Below, piece by piece: positions 25,732-34,166 of a DNA stretch of 64,000 nucleotides. The stretch is from ELB16-189 sp018266435 (GTDB lineage Bacteria > Bacteroidota > Bacteroidia > Cytophagales > Cyclobacteriaceae), in NCBI GenBank assembly GCA_030123525.1, contig CP126125.1:1674001-1738000 (forward strand), written 5' to 3'. Below the pieces are notes generated by a model. It saw only the letters and a list, made by a program, of their open reading frames with translations. It made no database searches and had not been told where the DNA came from. Within the stretch, counting starts at the first letter, position 1; each line of letters opens with the position of its first letter. The position numbers were made by a program, and so were the translations under genes.

Positions 25732-26089
25732 CGATCCCGAACTGAGCGGCAAATACCTGGGCACGATTTCGCAGGACTTTGTGAAAGTGGCCGACACCCT
25801 GAAGGAAGCATCGTACCAAATACGCAAAGCCCGGTTTGAATATCCGGTGTTTGTCATTTCAAGAGATGAGACGCCCATCGGGCAACTGCTGATCAGAAAA
25901 TTTGAACTTAACCTCGACTGGAATTACTACGCCTCTTTTCTGGATGAATTTGTGCAACGCGAATTGATATCCCGTGACAAGCAAGCAGATTTTATAAATG
26001 CCTATAAAGACCCCGATGAATTTTGCTGCCTGTTTGTAATAGACGAAGGCTTTACCAGTTTTGTTTTTATTCCGTACCCGGAAGATTAG
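25724..26089 (+). CDS. Conserved hypothetical protein
   Basis: 121 residues. The ATG lies 8 bases inside the preceding gene, in another frame, so translation is probably coupled. The protein is acidic and aromatic, with no signal peptide or membrane segment; the blocks FEYPVFVISRDETPIGQLL and DEFCCLFVIDEGFTSFVFIPYPED (read in parts) look like a compact alpha/beta domain. I recognise no family. Coupling to an exported TIM barrel is odd for a cytoplasmic protein and does not reveal its role. Confidence 0.72.
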   Translation: MVNDPELSGKYLGTISQDFVKVADTLKEASYQIRKARFEYPVFVISRDETPIGQLLIRKFELNLDWNYYASFLDEFVQRELISRDKQADFINAYKDPDEFCCLFVIDEGFTSFVFIPYPED

Positions 26090-26164
26090 GGAGCCGTAAG
26101 TGGCGAGGTATAAGCTGAAAGTTGATGCAGAAAAGCCGCCTATCTTATTTCTTGTGGTTTTGTC

Positions 26165-27193
26165 TTAAAAATGTTTCCATCCCTGCGCCTTCAAGGGTAC
26201 GGCTGTTCCTTGTTTGGTAATCATCAAGTGCTGGTGCGGTTGGTCATGTGTATGGCCAATGAAATGAATATCCGGATAGTTTTTTAGCTTTTCAAAATCG
26301 GTCGGGCTGATGGTGAAAAGCAATTCGTAATCTTCACCACCATTGAGTGCTGCGGTGATCGGATCAACCTTAAATTCTATAGCAGTATCATAAGTCATCG
26401 AGTCAACCGGAATTTTATCTTCAAAAATTTTGATTCCCGTTTTTGAGTTTTTGGCTAAATGAAAAAGTTCGCTGGCCAGCCCATCTGAAATATCGATCAT
26501 CGAAGTAGGTACCACATTTTTTTCTTCCAATTCATAGATAATATCCATACGCGCTTCAGGCTTGAGTTGTCGGCCAACCACGTAGTCATATTTTTCTAAC
26601 TCAGGTTGCATGTTTGGGTTGGCCTGAAAAACTTCTTTCTCACGTTCCAACACCTGAAGCCCCAGGTAAGCGGCACCCAAATCTCCGGTTACGCAGAGGA
26701 TGTCGTTAGCTTTTGCCCCACTTCGCAAAACGGTTTTATTTTTTTTAACTCGACCAATGGCTGTTATCGAAATCACCAAGCCTGAAGGAGATGCAGTGGT
26801 ATCTCCGCCCACCAGATCAACGTTATAGTTTTTACAGGCTGATTGTATCCCTTCATATAACGCATCAATTGCTTCTACAGAAAACCGGTTGCTCAGTGCC
26901 AGTGATACTACAATTTGTTCGGGTTTTCCGTTCATCGCGGCAATGTCGCTTATGTTCACGGCTACGGCTTTATACCCCAAATGCTGAATGGGTGTATACG
27001 ACAGATCGAAGTGTGTTCCTTCTACCAGCATGTCTGTTGAGACCAGCAAATTTTCTGCACCGATATCAATTACGGCTGCATCATCGCCAATTCCTTTCAG
27101 CGATGTAAGGTTTTGAAGAGAAATGTGTTGATTGATCCGGTCAATTAAACCGAATTCGCCTAAATCGGCAATTTCTGTTCGTTTTTCATTCAT
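26165..27193 (-). CDS. thiL: Thiamine-monophosphate kinase
   Basis: 342 residues, the usual ThiL size. Motifs are GEFGLIDRI at the N-terminus, GIGDDAAVID with the metal-binding Asp pair, STDMLVEGTHFDL, GYKAVAVNISDIAAMNG, VGGDTTASP and SMIDISDGLASELFHL, then NGGEDYELLFT. It phosphorylates thiamine monophosphate to thiamine pyrophosphate with ATP in the cytoplasm. No other thiamine gene is nearby. It is convergent with the hypothetical gene before it (75 bases with no visible gene between) and divergent from the small lipoprotein gene. Confidence 0.93.
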   Translation of the reverse strand: MNEKRTEIADLGEFGLIDRINQHISLQNLTSLKGIGDDAAVIDIGAENLLVSTDMLVEGTHFDLSYTPIQHLGYKAVAVNISDIAAMNGKPEQIVVSLALSNRFSVEAIDALYEGIQSACKNYNVDLVGGDTTASPSGLVISITAIGRVKKNKTVLRSGAKANDILCVTGDLGAAYLGLQVLEREKEVFQANPNMQPELEKYDYVVGRQLKPEARMDIIYELEEKNVVPTSMIDISDGLASELFHLAKNSKTGIKIFEDKIPVDSMTYDTAIEFKVDPITAALNGGEDYELLFTISPTDFEKLKNYPDIHFIGHTHDQPHQHLMITKQGTAVPLKAQGWKHF

Positions 27194-27311
27194 GGTAAAT
27201 ATCGGTTGGTCGATTGTGGTTGCTGTTTGTCCGGCAAAAATACGATTTGCAGTTCACTGCCGTAGGATTTGTTTTTTACATAGTATTTATGAGCAACCAA
27301 TCGAAACGACT

Positions 27312-27470
27312 ATGAAAAAAGGGGTTGTACTGTTTGTGGCTGCTTTAATCATGTTGGGTGCGTGTGCTTCACCTAAGCCATACTATGAAACTTCCATCGG
27401 CAAAAAAAAGCTGAAATACTTTAACTCCATTCAATTTGGCCAGAAAGAAAGGCCGAAGGTTAAATTTTGA
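27312..27470 (+). CDS. Small lipoprotein
   Basis: 52 residues from the ATG at 27312. MKKGVVLFVAALIMLGAC is a clear lipoprotein signal with Cys at residue 18; the mature part is only about 35 residues, basic, ending KERPKVKF. A longer frame starting at 27132 is rejected because it overlaps the start of thiL and loses the signal. Function unknown. Confidence 0.7.
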   Translation: MKKGVVLFVAALIMLGACASPKPYYETSIGKKKLKYFNSIQFGQKERPKVKF

Positions 27471-27507
27471 AAATGAATTGGGTCAATTAATTTTTTTATA
27501 AAAAGCA

Positions 27508-27720
27508 TCAACCGGGATAATCCTGAGCAGCAACGGTGACTGACTTTTTCAAAGCCGATACTGAACAGCACGAGTGGGAGGTGAGTTGATTAATTTTTTG
27601 TTGTAAAAAATAATCCATTACAATTTGATCTTGTTCACTTTCGCTTGAGGTGCCCAAGTTGATCTCTATTTCTTCAAAAGGTATGGTGGTTGATTTCTCA
27701 TAGTTGACAAATCCAGCCAC
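27508..27720 (-). CDS. Doubtful ORF in a 460-base gap, possibly a gene remnant
   Basis: The gap 27471-27932 holds one weak - strand ORF of 70 residues with a GTG start (acidic middle, EFIEINLG-like, then SHSCCSV). The coding-like composition may continue upstream of the start in other frames (to about 27780) if small shifts are allowed, so it could be a decayed gene. No family recognised and chance is quite possible. The right end of the gap carries the promoter of the ribosomal cluster. Confidence 0.25.
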   Translation of the reverse strand: MAGFVNYEKSTTIPFEEIEINLGTSSESEQDQIVMDYFLQQKINQLTSHSCCSVSALKKSVTVAAQDYPG

Positions 27721-27840
27721 ACTTAGAAATTCACCACTATATCAAACGTCAAACCGTGGTTTAATAATAGCTTTGGTTGGATGGTGCGCTATATTTCATG
27801 GTGGTTTTCTCTTTCCCTTCTAATTTTTTCAATCCCACTC

Positions 27841-27870
27841 TTGCTCGCTTCGCATTAGTTCCTATCTTTG
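27841..27870 (+). promoter_or_regulatory. Predicted promoter of the ribosomal protein cluster
   Basis: TTG at 27841-27843 and a perfect TATCTTTG at 27863-27870 are spaced by exactly 19 bases, the Bacteroidota housekeeping promoter pattern. Transcription would start about 27877, leaving a leader of some 55 bases before rplC. Confidence 0.75.
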
Positions 27871-27932
27871 CAGTCCTTTTTGCGGGCGAAAACCCTCAAA
27901 TCGGCTCAAAATCAGATAAATAGGTTTCAATT

Positions 27933-28568
27933 ATGCCTGGAATATTAGGACGTAAGGTAGGAATGACCAGCATTTTCGGCTCAAATGGCGAAAGCATAGC
28001 CGTTACTGTGATCGAGGCAGGGCCTTGTGTGGTTACCCAAGTAAAAACCGGAGAGTCGAAAGACGGTTACAAGGCCGTGCAATTAGCTTTCGGTGAGAAA
28101 AAAGAAAAAAATACTCCGGCAGCTATGGTTGGCCATTTCAAAAAAGCCAACACCACGCCCAAGCGTCATGTGGTCGAGTTTCGCGATTTTAGTGATGAGT
28201 TTGCCGGCTTGATTGAACTAGGCAAAGAAATAAAAGTCAGTGATATATTTACTGAAGGTGATTTTCTCGATGCCGTGGGCACATCTAAAGGTAAAGGATT
28301 CCAGGGCGTAGTGAAGCGTTACGGATTCAGTGGTGTAGGTGGGCAAACACACGGTCAGCATAACCGTCTTCGTGCGCCCGGTTCTATGGGTAATGCCTCG
28401 TTTGCGGCTCGCGTTATCAAAGGCAAGCGTTTGCCAGGCCGCATGGGTGGCGATCGCGTAAAAGTGACCAATCTAAAAGTAGTAAAAATTGTACCGGATC
28501 AAAACCTCATCATGATCAGCGGCTCAATTCCAGGTGCAAAAAATTCAACAGTAATCCTTGAAAAGTAA
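27933..28568 (+). CDS. rplC: 50S ribosomal protein L3
   Basis: 211 residues beginning MPGILGRKVGMTSIF, the standard bacterial L3 N-terminus, with the central GVVKRYGFSGVGGQTHGQH loop that reaches the peptidyl-transferase centre and carries the Gln usually methylated by PrmB. First gene of the cluster here; rpsJ, which normally precedes it, is missing. Its stop overlaps the rplD ATG by one base. Confidence 0.97.
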   Translation: MPGILGRKVGMTSIFGSNGESIAVTVIEAGPCVVTQVKTGESKDGYKAVQLAFGEKKEKNTPAAMVGHFKKANTTPKRHVVEFRDFSDEFAGLIELGKEIKVSDIFTEGDFLDAVGTSKGKGFQGVVKRYGFSGVGGQTHGQHNRLRAPGSMGNASFAARVIKGKRLPGRMGGDRVKVTNLKVVKIVPDQNLIMISGSIPGAKNSTVILEK

Positions 28569-29200
28569 TGGACTTAGCGGTTGTAAAATATAACGGTGAA
28601 AAAACAGGTCGTAACGTAAGCCTCTCAACAGACGTTTTCGGTATTGAACCTAACGATCAGGCAATTTACCTGGATGTGAAAAGCTACCTGGCTAACCAAC
28701 GCCAAGGCACACACAAGTCAAAGCAACGAAATGAAATTTCTGGATCTTCTAAAAAGATCAAAAAACAAAAGGGAACAGGTGGTGCCCGTGCGGGTAACAT
28801 CAAAAACCCTCAGTTCAAAGGCGGTGGCCGTATTTTTGGCCCGGTGCCGCGCGATTACTCGTTCAAACTCAATAAGAAAGTAAAAGACTTGGCTCGCAAG
28901 TCGGCCTTGACGTATAAGGCAAAAGATAATTCTATCGCAGTAGTTGAAGATTTCAATTTTGAAGCGCCAAAGACCAAGCAATATATTCAAATGCTGAAGT
29001 CACTCGCGCTCGATTCTAAGAAAACACTGCTGGTTCTCCCTGAGGTTACAAAAAATGTAGTGCTGTCGGGCAAGAACTTACAAAACACGAAAGTGATTAC
29101 CGCATCCCAGATCAATACATATGACGTGCTTCATGCTGATCATTTGATCCTGGCAGAAGGTTCAGTTCAAAAAATCAGTAACCTGTTAAACAAAGCATAA
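28568..29200 (+). CDS. rplD: 50S ribosomal protein L4
   Basis: 210 residues. The long tunnel loop is visible as the basic KKQKGTGGARAGNIKNPQFKGG region followed by GGGRIFGPVPRDY, and the C-terminus has the TYDVLHADHLILAEGS block. L4 binds 23S rRNA domain I and lines the exit tunnel; in enterobacteria it also represses its operon, but no such site is visible here. Its ATG overlaps the rplC stop by a base. Confidence 0.97.
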   Translation: MDLAVVKYNGEKTGRNVSLSTDVFGIEPNDQAIYLDVKSYLANQRQGTHKSKQRNEISGSSKKIKKQKGTGGARAGNIKNPQFKGGGRIFGPVPRDYSFKLNKKVKDLARKSALTYKAKDNSIAVVEDFNFEAPKTKQYIQMLKSLALDSKKTLLVLPEVTKNVVLSGKNLQNTKVITASQINTYDVLHADHLILAEGSVQKISNLLNKA

Positions 29201-29201
29201 G

Positions 29202-29489
29202 ATGAGTATTTTGATTAGCCCTTTGGTAACAGAAAAAATTTCTGCCCTCAACGAAAAAGGCACGTACGGGTTCATTGTTGAAAAAACAGCCAACAAAGTA
29301 GAGATCAAAAACGCAGTAGAAAAAACCTACGGTGTAAATGTGGAGAAAGTGAATACCATCAATGTGCTGGGCAAGAAAAAATCACGCTTCACTAAAGCCG
29401 GTACTTTAACCGGGCGTAAACCTTCTTATAAAAAAGCGTTGGTGACTTTGGCACAAGGAGAAGTAATTGATTTTTATAGCAACGTATAA
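29202..29489 (+). CDS. rplW: 50S ribosomal protein L23
   Basis: 95 residues. LISPLVTEKISALNEKGTYGF is the usual start and VEKTYGVNVEKVNT the conserved centre. L23 sits at the tunnel exit and docks trigger factor and the signal recognition particle. One base separates it from the rplD stop. Confidence 0.96.
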   Translation: MSILISPLVTEKISALNEKGTYGFIVEKTANKVEIKNAVEKTYGVNVEKVNTINVLGKKKSRFTKAGTLTGRKPSYKKALVTLAQGEVIDFYSNV

Positions 29490-29522
29490 CTTAGATAGAC
29501 AACCCCATAACAAAGGTCAGTC

Positions 29523-30347
29523 ATGGCAATGAAGAAATTAAAACCAGTAACCCCCGGCACACGTCACCGGTTAGCACCGAGTTTCGATGATATCACCGAG
29601 TCGCGTCCGGAGAAATCACTGGTGGTAACACTAAAAAAGACAGGCGGACGCAATAGTGCCGGACGCATGACAATGCGCTACATCGGTGGGGGACACAAGC
29701 AAAAACTTCGCCTGATTGATTTCAAGAGGGATAAGTTTGGTATTCCTGCAGTAGTTAAGTCTATTGAGTATGACCCCACCCGCACGGCACGTGTAGCCAA
29801 GTTGTATTATGCCGATGGGCATAAAGCATATATTGTCGCTCCCAACGGAATAAAAGTTGGTCAGACTATAGTGTCGGGGTCCGATGTAGCACCTGAAGTG
29901 GGTAATGCACTACCTCTGGCTAAAATTCCGGTAGGTACGGTTGTTCACAATGTAGAAATTCAGCCGGGTAAAGGGGCTTCGATTGCACGCAGCGCTGGCT
30001 CGTTTGTTCAGTTAGTAGCTCGCGAAGGAGATTACGCCACGTTGCGCATGCCCTCAGGCGAGATGAGAAATGTGTTGGTGAACTGTATTGCAGTGGTGGG
30101 TTCAGTTTCAAATGCAGAACATATGAACGAGAAGGTGGGCAAAGCCGGCCGCACTCGTTGGAGAGGCAGACGTCCGCGTGTTCGTGGTGTGGCGATGAAT
30201 CCGGTTGATCACCCGATGGGTGGTGGCGAAGGTCGGGCATCGGGCGGGCATCCTCGTTCTCGTAAAGGGCTTTTGGCAAAAGGTAAAAAAACACGTCATC
30301 CAAAAAAATATAGTGATCACTTAATCATTGCAAGGAGGAAAAAATAA
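29523..30347 (+). CDS. rplB: 50S ribosomal protein L2
   Basis: 274 residues with the signature RNVLVNCIAVVGSVSNAEH and the HPMGGGEGRASGGHPRS loop, which contains the conserved His near the peptidyl-transferase centre. Typical length. ATG chosen at 29523 (MAMKKLKPVTPGT). Its last base overlaps the rpsS ATG. Confidence 0.97.
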   Translation: MAMKKLKPVTPGTRHRLAPSFDDITESRPEKSLVVTLKKTGGRNSAGRMTMRYIGGGHKQKLRLIDFKRDKFGIPAVVKSIEYDPTRTARVAKLYYADGHKAYIVAPNGIKVGQTIVSGSDVAPEVGNALPLAKIPVGTVVHNVEIQPGKGASIARSAGSFVQLVAREGDYATLRMPSGEMRNVLVNCIAVVGSVSNAEHMNEKVGKAGRTRWRGRRPRVRGVAMNPVDHPMGGGEGRASGGHPRSRKGLLAKGKKTRHPKKYSDHLIIARRKK

Positions 30348-30631
30348 TGGGAAGGTCAATTAAAAAAGGTCCATACCTCGACAATCGCTTGCTCAAGAAA
30401 GTGCAAGTAATGGAGCAGTCAGGCAAAAAATCAGTGATCAAAACTTGGTCGCGCAGAAGTACAATCACGCCTGACTTGATTGGGTTTACGTTTGCTGTCC
30501 ACAATGGAAACAAGTTTATTCCGGTGTATGTTACCGAAAATATGGTAGGACATAAACTGGGAGAATTTGCACCTACCCGTACCTTCAAAGGTCACTCAGG
30601 AAATAACAAAGCAGAGGCTGCAGCAAAATAA
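30347..30631 (+). CDS. rpsS: 30S ribosomal protein S19
   Basis: 94 residues: MGRSIKKGPYLDNRLLKKV at the start, TWSRRSTITPDLIGFTFAVHNG in the middle and GHKLGEFAPTRTFKGHSG at the end, all hallmarks of S19, which binds the 16S head beside S13. Confidence 0.97.
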   Translation: MGRSIKKGPYLDNRLLKKVQVMEQSGKKSVIKTWSRRSTITPDLIGFTFAVHNGNKFIPVYVTENMVGHKLGEFAPTRTFKGHSGNNKAEAAAK

Positions 30632-30659
30632 TCAGGCATAACTTTCAACGACCCTGAAA

Positions 30660-31130
30660 ATGGAAACGGAAAAGAAAAAGAAAAGATCAGTAGTGAAACG
30701 CGAGAAACTTGAGACGATCAAGTTAGCCGCCAAGACAGGCCCGGCTACCGCATACCTTAACGATTCTCCATCGTCACCACGCAAGATGAGATTGATAGCC
30801 GATTTGATCCGTGGCGAACGTGTGAGCAAAGCATTAAATATCCTAAAGTTTGATGCCAAGCATCCTTCAGCCAAGATGGAAAAGCTGTTGCTCTCAGCGA
30901 TAAACAACTGGGAATCAAAAAATACAGATGTGAAGTTGGAAGAAGCTGATCTTTTTGTAAAAGAAGTTCATGTAGGAGGAGGACGCATTTTAAAAAGATT
31001 GAGACCTGCTCCACAAGGCCGTGCCCATCGCATCAGAAAACGTTCAAACCATGTAACCTTAGTAGTTGACCGTATGCCGGCTAATGTAGGTAAGAAGAAA
31101 AAAGTTAACGAAACTGAAACTAAAGAGTAA
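30660..31130 (+). CDS. rplV: 50S ribosomal protein L22
   Basis: 156 residues, longer than the roughly 110 of E. coli because of a Lys-rich N-terminal stretch (METEKKKKRSVVKREK) and a charged tail. The core has SSPRKMRLIADLIRG and GGGRILKRLRPAPQGRAHRI, the tunnel-hairpin motif. Extended L22 is common in Bacteroidota. Confidence 0.95.
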   Translation: METEKKKKRSVVKREKLETIKLAAKTGPATAYLNDSPSSPRKMRLIADLIRGERVSKALNILKFDAKHPSAKMEKLLLSAINNWESKNTDVKLEEADLFVKEVHVGGGRILKRLRPAPQGRAHRIRKRSNHVTLVVDRMPANVGKKKKVNETETKE

Positions 31131-31922
31131 ATGGGACAAAAAATTAACCCGGTAGGCCTTCGTTTAGGCATCGTTCGTGGATGGGACTCCAGCTGGTTTG
31201 GTGGGAGTACCTTTTCTGATAAACTGATTGAAGATCACAAGATCAGAAAATACGTTGATGCCCGTATTCAAAAAGGGGGCATTGCGAAAGTGGTAATTGA
31301 ACGCACGCTCAAACGTATTACACTCACCATCCACACAGCTCGCCCCGGTGTTGTAATTGGCAAGGGAGGAACAGAAGTGGATAAGATCAAGGAAGAATTA
31401 AAAAAACTTACGAATAAAGACGTTCAGATCAACATCTACGAAATCAAGCGTCCGGAGTTGGATGCAAAATTGGTAGGAGAGTCAATCGCCCAGCAATTAG
31501 AAGCTCGCATTTCGTACCGCAGAGCAATGAAACAAGCCATTGCCTCTACTATGCGAGTAGGCGCAGAAGGAATTAAAGTAAAGTTGTCTGGACGCTTGGC
31601 GGGTGCTGATATGGCCCGTACAGAACAATACAAAGAAGGGCGCATCCCCTTGCATACGCTTCGTGCAGATATAGACTTTGCCATTTCTGAAGCACAAACA
31701 GTTTACGGAAAAATAGGCATCAAGGTATGGATATTTAAAGGAGAGGTTTACGGCAAACGCGATCTTTCTCCAAACGTTGGAATGGTAAGTAACTCTGGAG
31801 CAGAAGGAAAAGGCGGAGCCCAGGGCGGTGGAGAAAGAAGAGGAAGGGGAGAGGACAGAAGAAGAGGTGGAGAGGGCGAAGAACGCAGAGGAAGAGGTGA
31901 AGGCAGAGGCAGAAAGAAATAA
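31131..31922 (+). CDS. rpsC: 30S ribosomal protein S3 with long Arg/Gly/Glu-rich tail
   Basis: 263 residues. MGQKINPVGLRLGIVRGWDS, the KH-domain GVVIGKGGTEVDKIKEEL and the C-terminal ADIDFAISEAQTVYGKIGIKVWI (in parts) are standard S3. After about residue 222 comes an added 40-residue low-complexity tail of repeated ERRGRGE / RRRGGEGEE units ending GRGRKK. S3 helps form the mRNA entry channel; the tail would protrude there and could contact RNA, but that is inference. It directly abuts rplV. Confidence 0.96.
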   Translation: MGQKINPVGLRLGIVRGWDSSWFGGSTFSDKLIEDHKIRKYVDARIQKGGIAKVVIERTLKRITLTIHTARPGVVIGKGGTEVDKIKEELKKLTNKDVQINIYEIKRPELDAKLVGESIAQQLEARISYRRAMKQAIASTMRVGAEGIKVKLSGRLAGADMARTEQYKEGRIPLHTLRADIDFAISEAQTVYGKIGIKVWIFKGEVYGKRDLSPNVGMVSNSGAEGKGGAQGGGERRGRGEDRRRGGEGEERRGRGEGRGRKK

Positions 31923-31952
31923 ATTTAGTTGAAAAAGATTTAAGGTAAAGTC

Positions 31953-32387
31953 ATGTTACAACCGAAGCGAACTAAATTCAGGAAAATGCAAAAAGGCAAA
32001 GTAAAGGGGTTGGCCACTCGTGGTCACCAAATTGCCTTTGGTTCTTTTGGCCTGAAAGCATTGGAACCAGGATGGATTACAGCCCGACAACTTGAAGCAG
32101 CACGCGTTGCTCTTACTCGTGCCATGAAGCGCGAAGGTCAGGTGTGGATTCGTATTTTCCCGGATAAACCCATTACCCGCAAACCTGCAGAGGTGCGTAT
32201 GGGTAAAGGTAAGGGAGCTCCCGAGTACTGGGTAGCCGTAGTAAAACCCGGAACGATTTTGTTTGAAGCAGGTGGTGTTACCACGGCTACAGCAAAAGAA
32301 GCATTGGCACTGGCCGATGGTAAGTTGCCGATCAAGACACGCTTTACTATTCGCAGAGACTATGTTGAACAAACCGCTTCAAAATAA
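31953..32387 (+). CDS. rplP: 50S ribosomal protein L16
   Basis: 144 residues: MLQPKRTKFRKMQKGKVKG at the start and IFPDKPITRKPAEVRMGKGKG in the middle, the loop near the A-site tRNA elbow that carries the usual Arg-hydroxylation region. Standard length. Confidence 0.97.
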   Translation: MLQPKRTKFRKMQKGKVKGLATRGHQIAFGSFGLKALEPGWITARQLEAARVALTRAMKREGQVWIRIFPDKPITRKPAEVRMGKGKGAPEYWVAVVKPGTILFEAGGVTTATAKEALALADGKLPIKTRFTIRRDYVEQTASK

Positions 32388-32395
32388 TTTGAATT

Positions 32396-32590
32396 ATGAA
32401 GAACGCAGAAATTAAAGGATTAACAATAGCTGAGTTGAGCGATAAAATCGTCAGTGAAAAAGAAAATTTGCGCAAAATGAAATTTGCTCATCACGTTTCG
32501 GCCATTGAAAACCCCATGCGCATACGCGAAACGAGAAAGTTGATTGCGAGATTGAAAACCGAAATGACAGCGAAAGAACGCCAAAAGTAA
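32396..32590 (+). CDS. rpmC: 50S ribosomal protein L29
   Basis: 64 residues; two helices with the block IENPMRIRETRKLIARLKTE typical of L29, which sits near L23 at the tunnel exit. Lies 8 bases after rplP. Confidence 0.94.
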   Translation: MKNAEIKGLTIAELSDKIVSEKENLRKMKFAHHVSAIENPMRIRETRKLIARLKTEMTAKERQK

Positions 32591-32596
32591 TTCACC

Positions 32597-32890
32597 ATGG
32601 AAACGACTGAAACAACAGCAACAGGAACCGCTACAATCGAGCGCAACAACAGGAAAGAAAGAATTGGCAAAGTGGTGAGCAATAAAATGCAAAAATCTAT
32701 TGTAGTGGCACTCGATCGAAAAGTGAAACACCCGATCTACGGAAAATTCATGACCAAAACCACCAAGTTTATGGCGCATGACGAAAAAAATGAAGCCGGC
32801 ATAGGTGATACTGTACGCATTATGGAAACTCGCCCGCTGAGTAAAACCAAGCGTTGGAGATTAGTAGAAATCATTGAAAAAGCAAAGTAA
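32597..32890 (+). CDS. rpsQ: 30S ribosomal protein S17
   Basis: 97 residues with a Thr-rich N-terminal extension (METTETTATGTATIE) not present in E. coli S17. The core GKVVSNKMQKSIVVALDRKV and GDTVRIMETRPLSKTKRWRL is the OB-fold rRNA-binding domain. Confidence 0.96.
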   Translation: METTETTATGTATIERNNRKERIGKVVSNKMQKSIVVALDRKVKHPIYGKFMTKTTKFMAHDEKNEAGIGDTVRIMETRPLSKTKRWRLVEIIEKAK

Positions 32891-32892
32891 TT

Positions 32893-33261
32893 ATGATATC
32901 AACCGAAACCCGTCTAACCGTAGCCGATAACAGCGGAGCAAAAGAAGTACTTTGCTTGCACGTACTCGGAGGTACCAAAAGACGCTCAGCCAGCGTGGGC
33001 GATAAAATAGTAGTAACGGTAAAATCAGCTTTGCCTACCAGTCAAATTAAAAAAGGTACGGTTAGCAAAGCGGTAATTGTCCGCACAAAAAAAGAAGTAC
33101 GCAGAAAAGATGGTTCATACATCCGTTTTGAAGATAACGCAGCCGTTCTTTTAACTGCTCAAGATGAACCTCGGGGCACCCGTATTTTTGGACCCGTGGC
33201 ACGCGAACTTCGTGAAAAACAGTTCATGAAAATTGTATCGTTAGCGCCTGAAGTTTTATAA
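32893..33261 (+). CDS. rplN: 50S ribosomal protein L14
   Basis: 122 residues with the conserved TRLTVADNSGAKEVLCL start, the VIVRTKKEVRRKDGSYIRF centre and the ending EKQFMKIVSLAPEVL. Normal length. Confidence 0.97.
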   Translation: MISTETRLTVADNSGAKEVLCLHVLGGTKRRSASVGDKIVVTVKSALPTSQIKKGTVSKAVIVRTKKEVRRKDGSYIRFEDNAAVLLTAQDEPRGTRIFGPVARELREKQFMKIVSLAPEVL

Positions 33262-33263
33262 TT

Positions 33264-33605
33264 ATGGAAAGGAAATTTAACAAACAGCAAAAACTACACA
33301 TTCGCAGAGGCGATACCGTAAAGGTTTTGTCAGGTGATGACAAAAACAAAACCGGGAAAGTGTTGGAGGTTATGCGTGAAAAAAATCGCGCCATAGTTGA
33401 AGGTGCAAACATTGTAACTAAGCACCAAAAACCATCAGCAGGAAAACCTGAGGGAGGCATCAAGAAAGTAGAGGCAGGTATTCACCTGAGCAACTTGATG
33501 TTGATTGATCCTTCATCAGGCAAGCCCACACGCACCGGCCGCAAACTAAACGAAAAAGGCAGCCTGCAACGGTATTCTAAAAAATCAGGAGAATTTATAA
33601 AGTAA
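33264..33605 (+). CDS. rplX: 50S ribosomal protein L24
   Basis: 113 residues with the KOW motif LHIRRGDTVKVLSGDDKNKTG and the later EGGIKKVEAGIHLSNLMLID. An assembly-initiator protein of the large subunit. Slightly long at the C-terminus. Confidence 0.96.
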   Translation: MERKFNKQQKLHIRRGDTVKVLSGDDKNKTGKVLEVMREKNRAIVEGANIVTKHQKPSAGKPEGGIKKVEAGIHLSNLMLIDPSSGKPTRTGRKLNEKGSLQRYSKKSGEFIK

Positions 33606-33612
33606 CAAAGTC

Positions 33613-34164
33613 ATGGCAGCGCCAAGATTAAAAGACAAATACACAAAAGAAATTGTGCCGAGCCTGAAACAAAAGTTTCAGTATAAATCGGTGATGCAAG
33701 TGCCCAAAATTGAAAAAATCTGTGTGAACAAAGGATTGGGTGGAGCCGTGGCCGATAAAAAAATTATTGATATTGGTATTGAAGAAATCACTTCAATCAC
33801 CGGCCAAAAGGCAGTAGCAACCAAATCGAAAAAAGATATTTCAAATTTTAAGTTGCGCGCAGGTCAAGCTATTGGGGTGAAAGTAACTTTGCGCGGCAAC
33901 CGTATGTATGAGTTTTTAGATAGGCTGATGAATGTGGCACTTCCCCGCGTACGTGATTTCAAAGGAGTTAGCGACAAGGGTTTTGACGGTCGCGGAAATT
34001 ATACTTTGGGTGTAAAAGAGCAGATCATTTTCCCCGAGATTTCTATAGACAAGGTGAGCAAGATCAACGGAATGGACATCACATTCGTTACCACTGCTCA
34101 AACAGATGAAGAAAGTTATGAACTCCTAAAAGCATTTGGGATGCCCTTTGTAAACAAAAACTGA
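33613..34164 (+). CDS. rplE: 50S ribosomal protein L5
   Basis: 183 residues: VMQVPKIEKICVNKGLGGA, the LRAGQAIGVKVTLRGNRMYEF loop and the FDGRGNYTLGVKEQIIFPEI block are those of L5, which binds 5S rRNA. Confidence 0.97.
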   Translation: MAAPRLKDKYTKEIVPSLKQKFQYKSVMQVPKIEKICVNKGLGGAVADKKIIDIGIEEITSITGQKAVATKSKKDISNFKLRAGQAIGVKVTLRGNRMYEFLDRLMNVALPRVRDFKGVSDKGFDGRGNYTLGVKEQIIFPEISIDKVSKINGMDITFVTTAQTDEESYELLKAFGMPFVNKN

Positions 34165-34166
34165 TC

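Noticed and set aside
31797..31922. GA-rich repeat as a separate satellite or assembly artefact
   Set aside because: It is in frame with rpsC, ends at a proper stop and encodes an RG-rich tail of a kind known in Bacteroidota S3 proteins.
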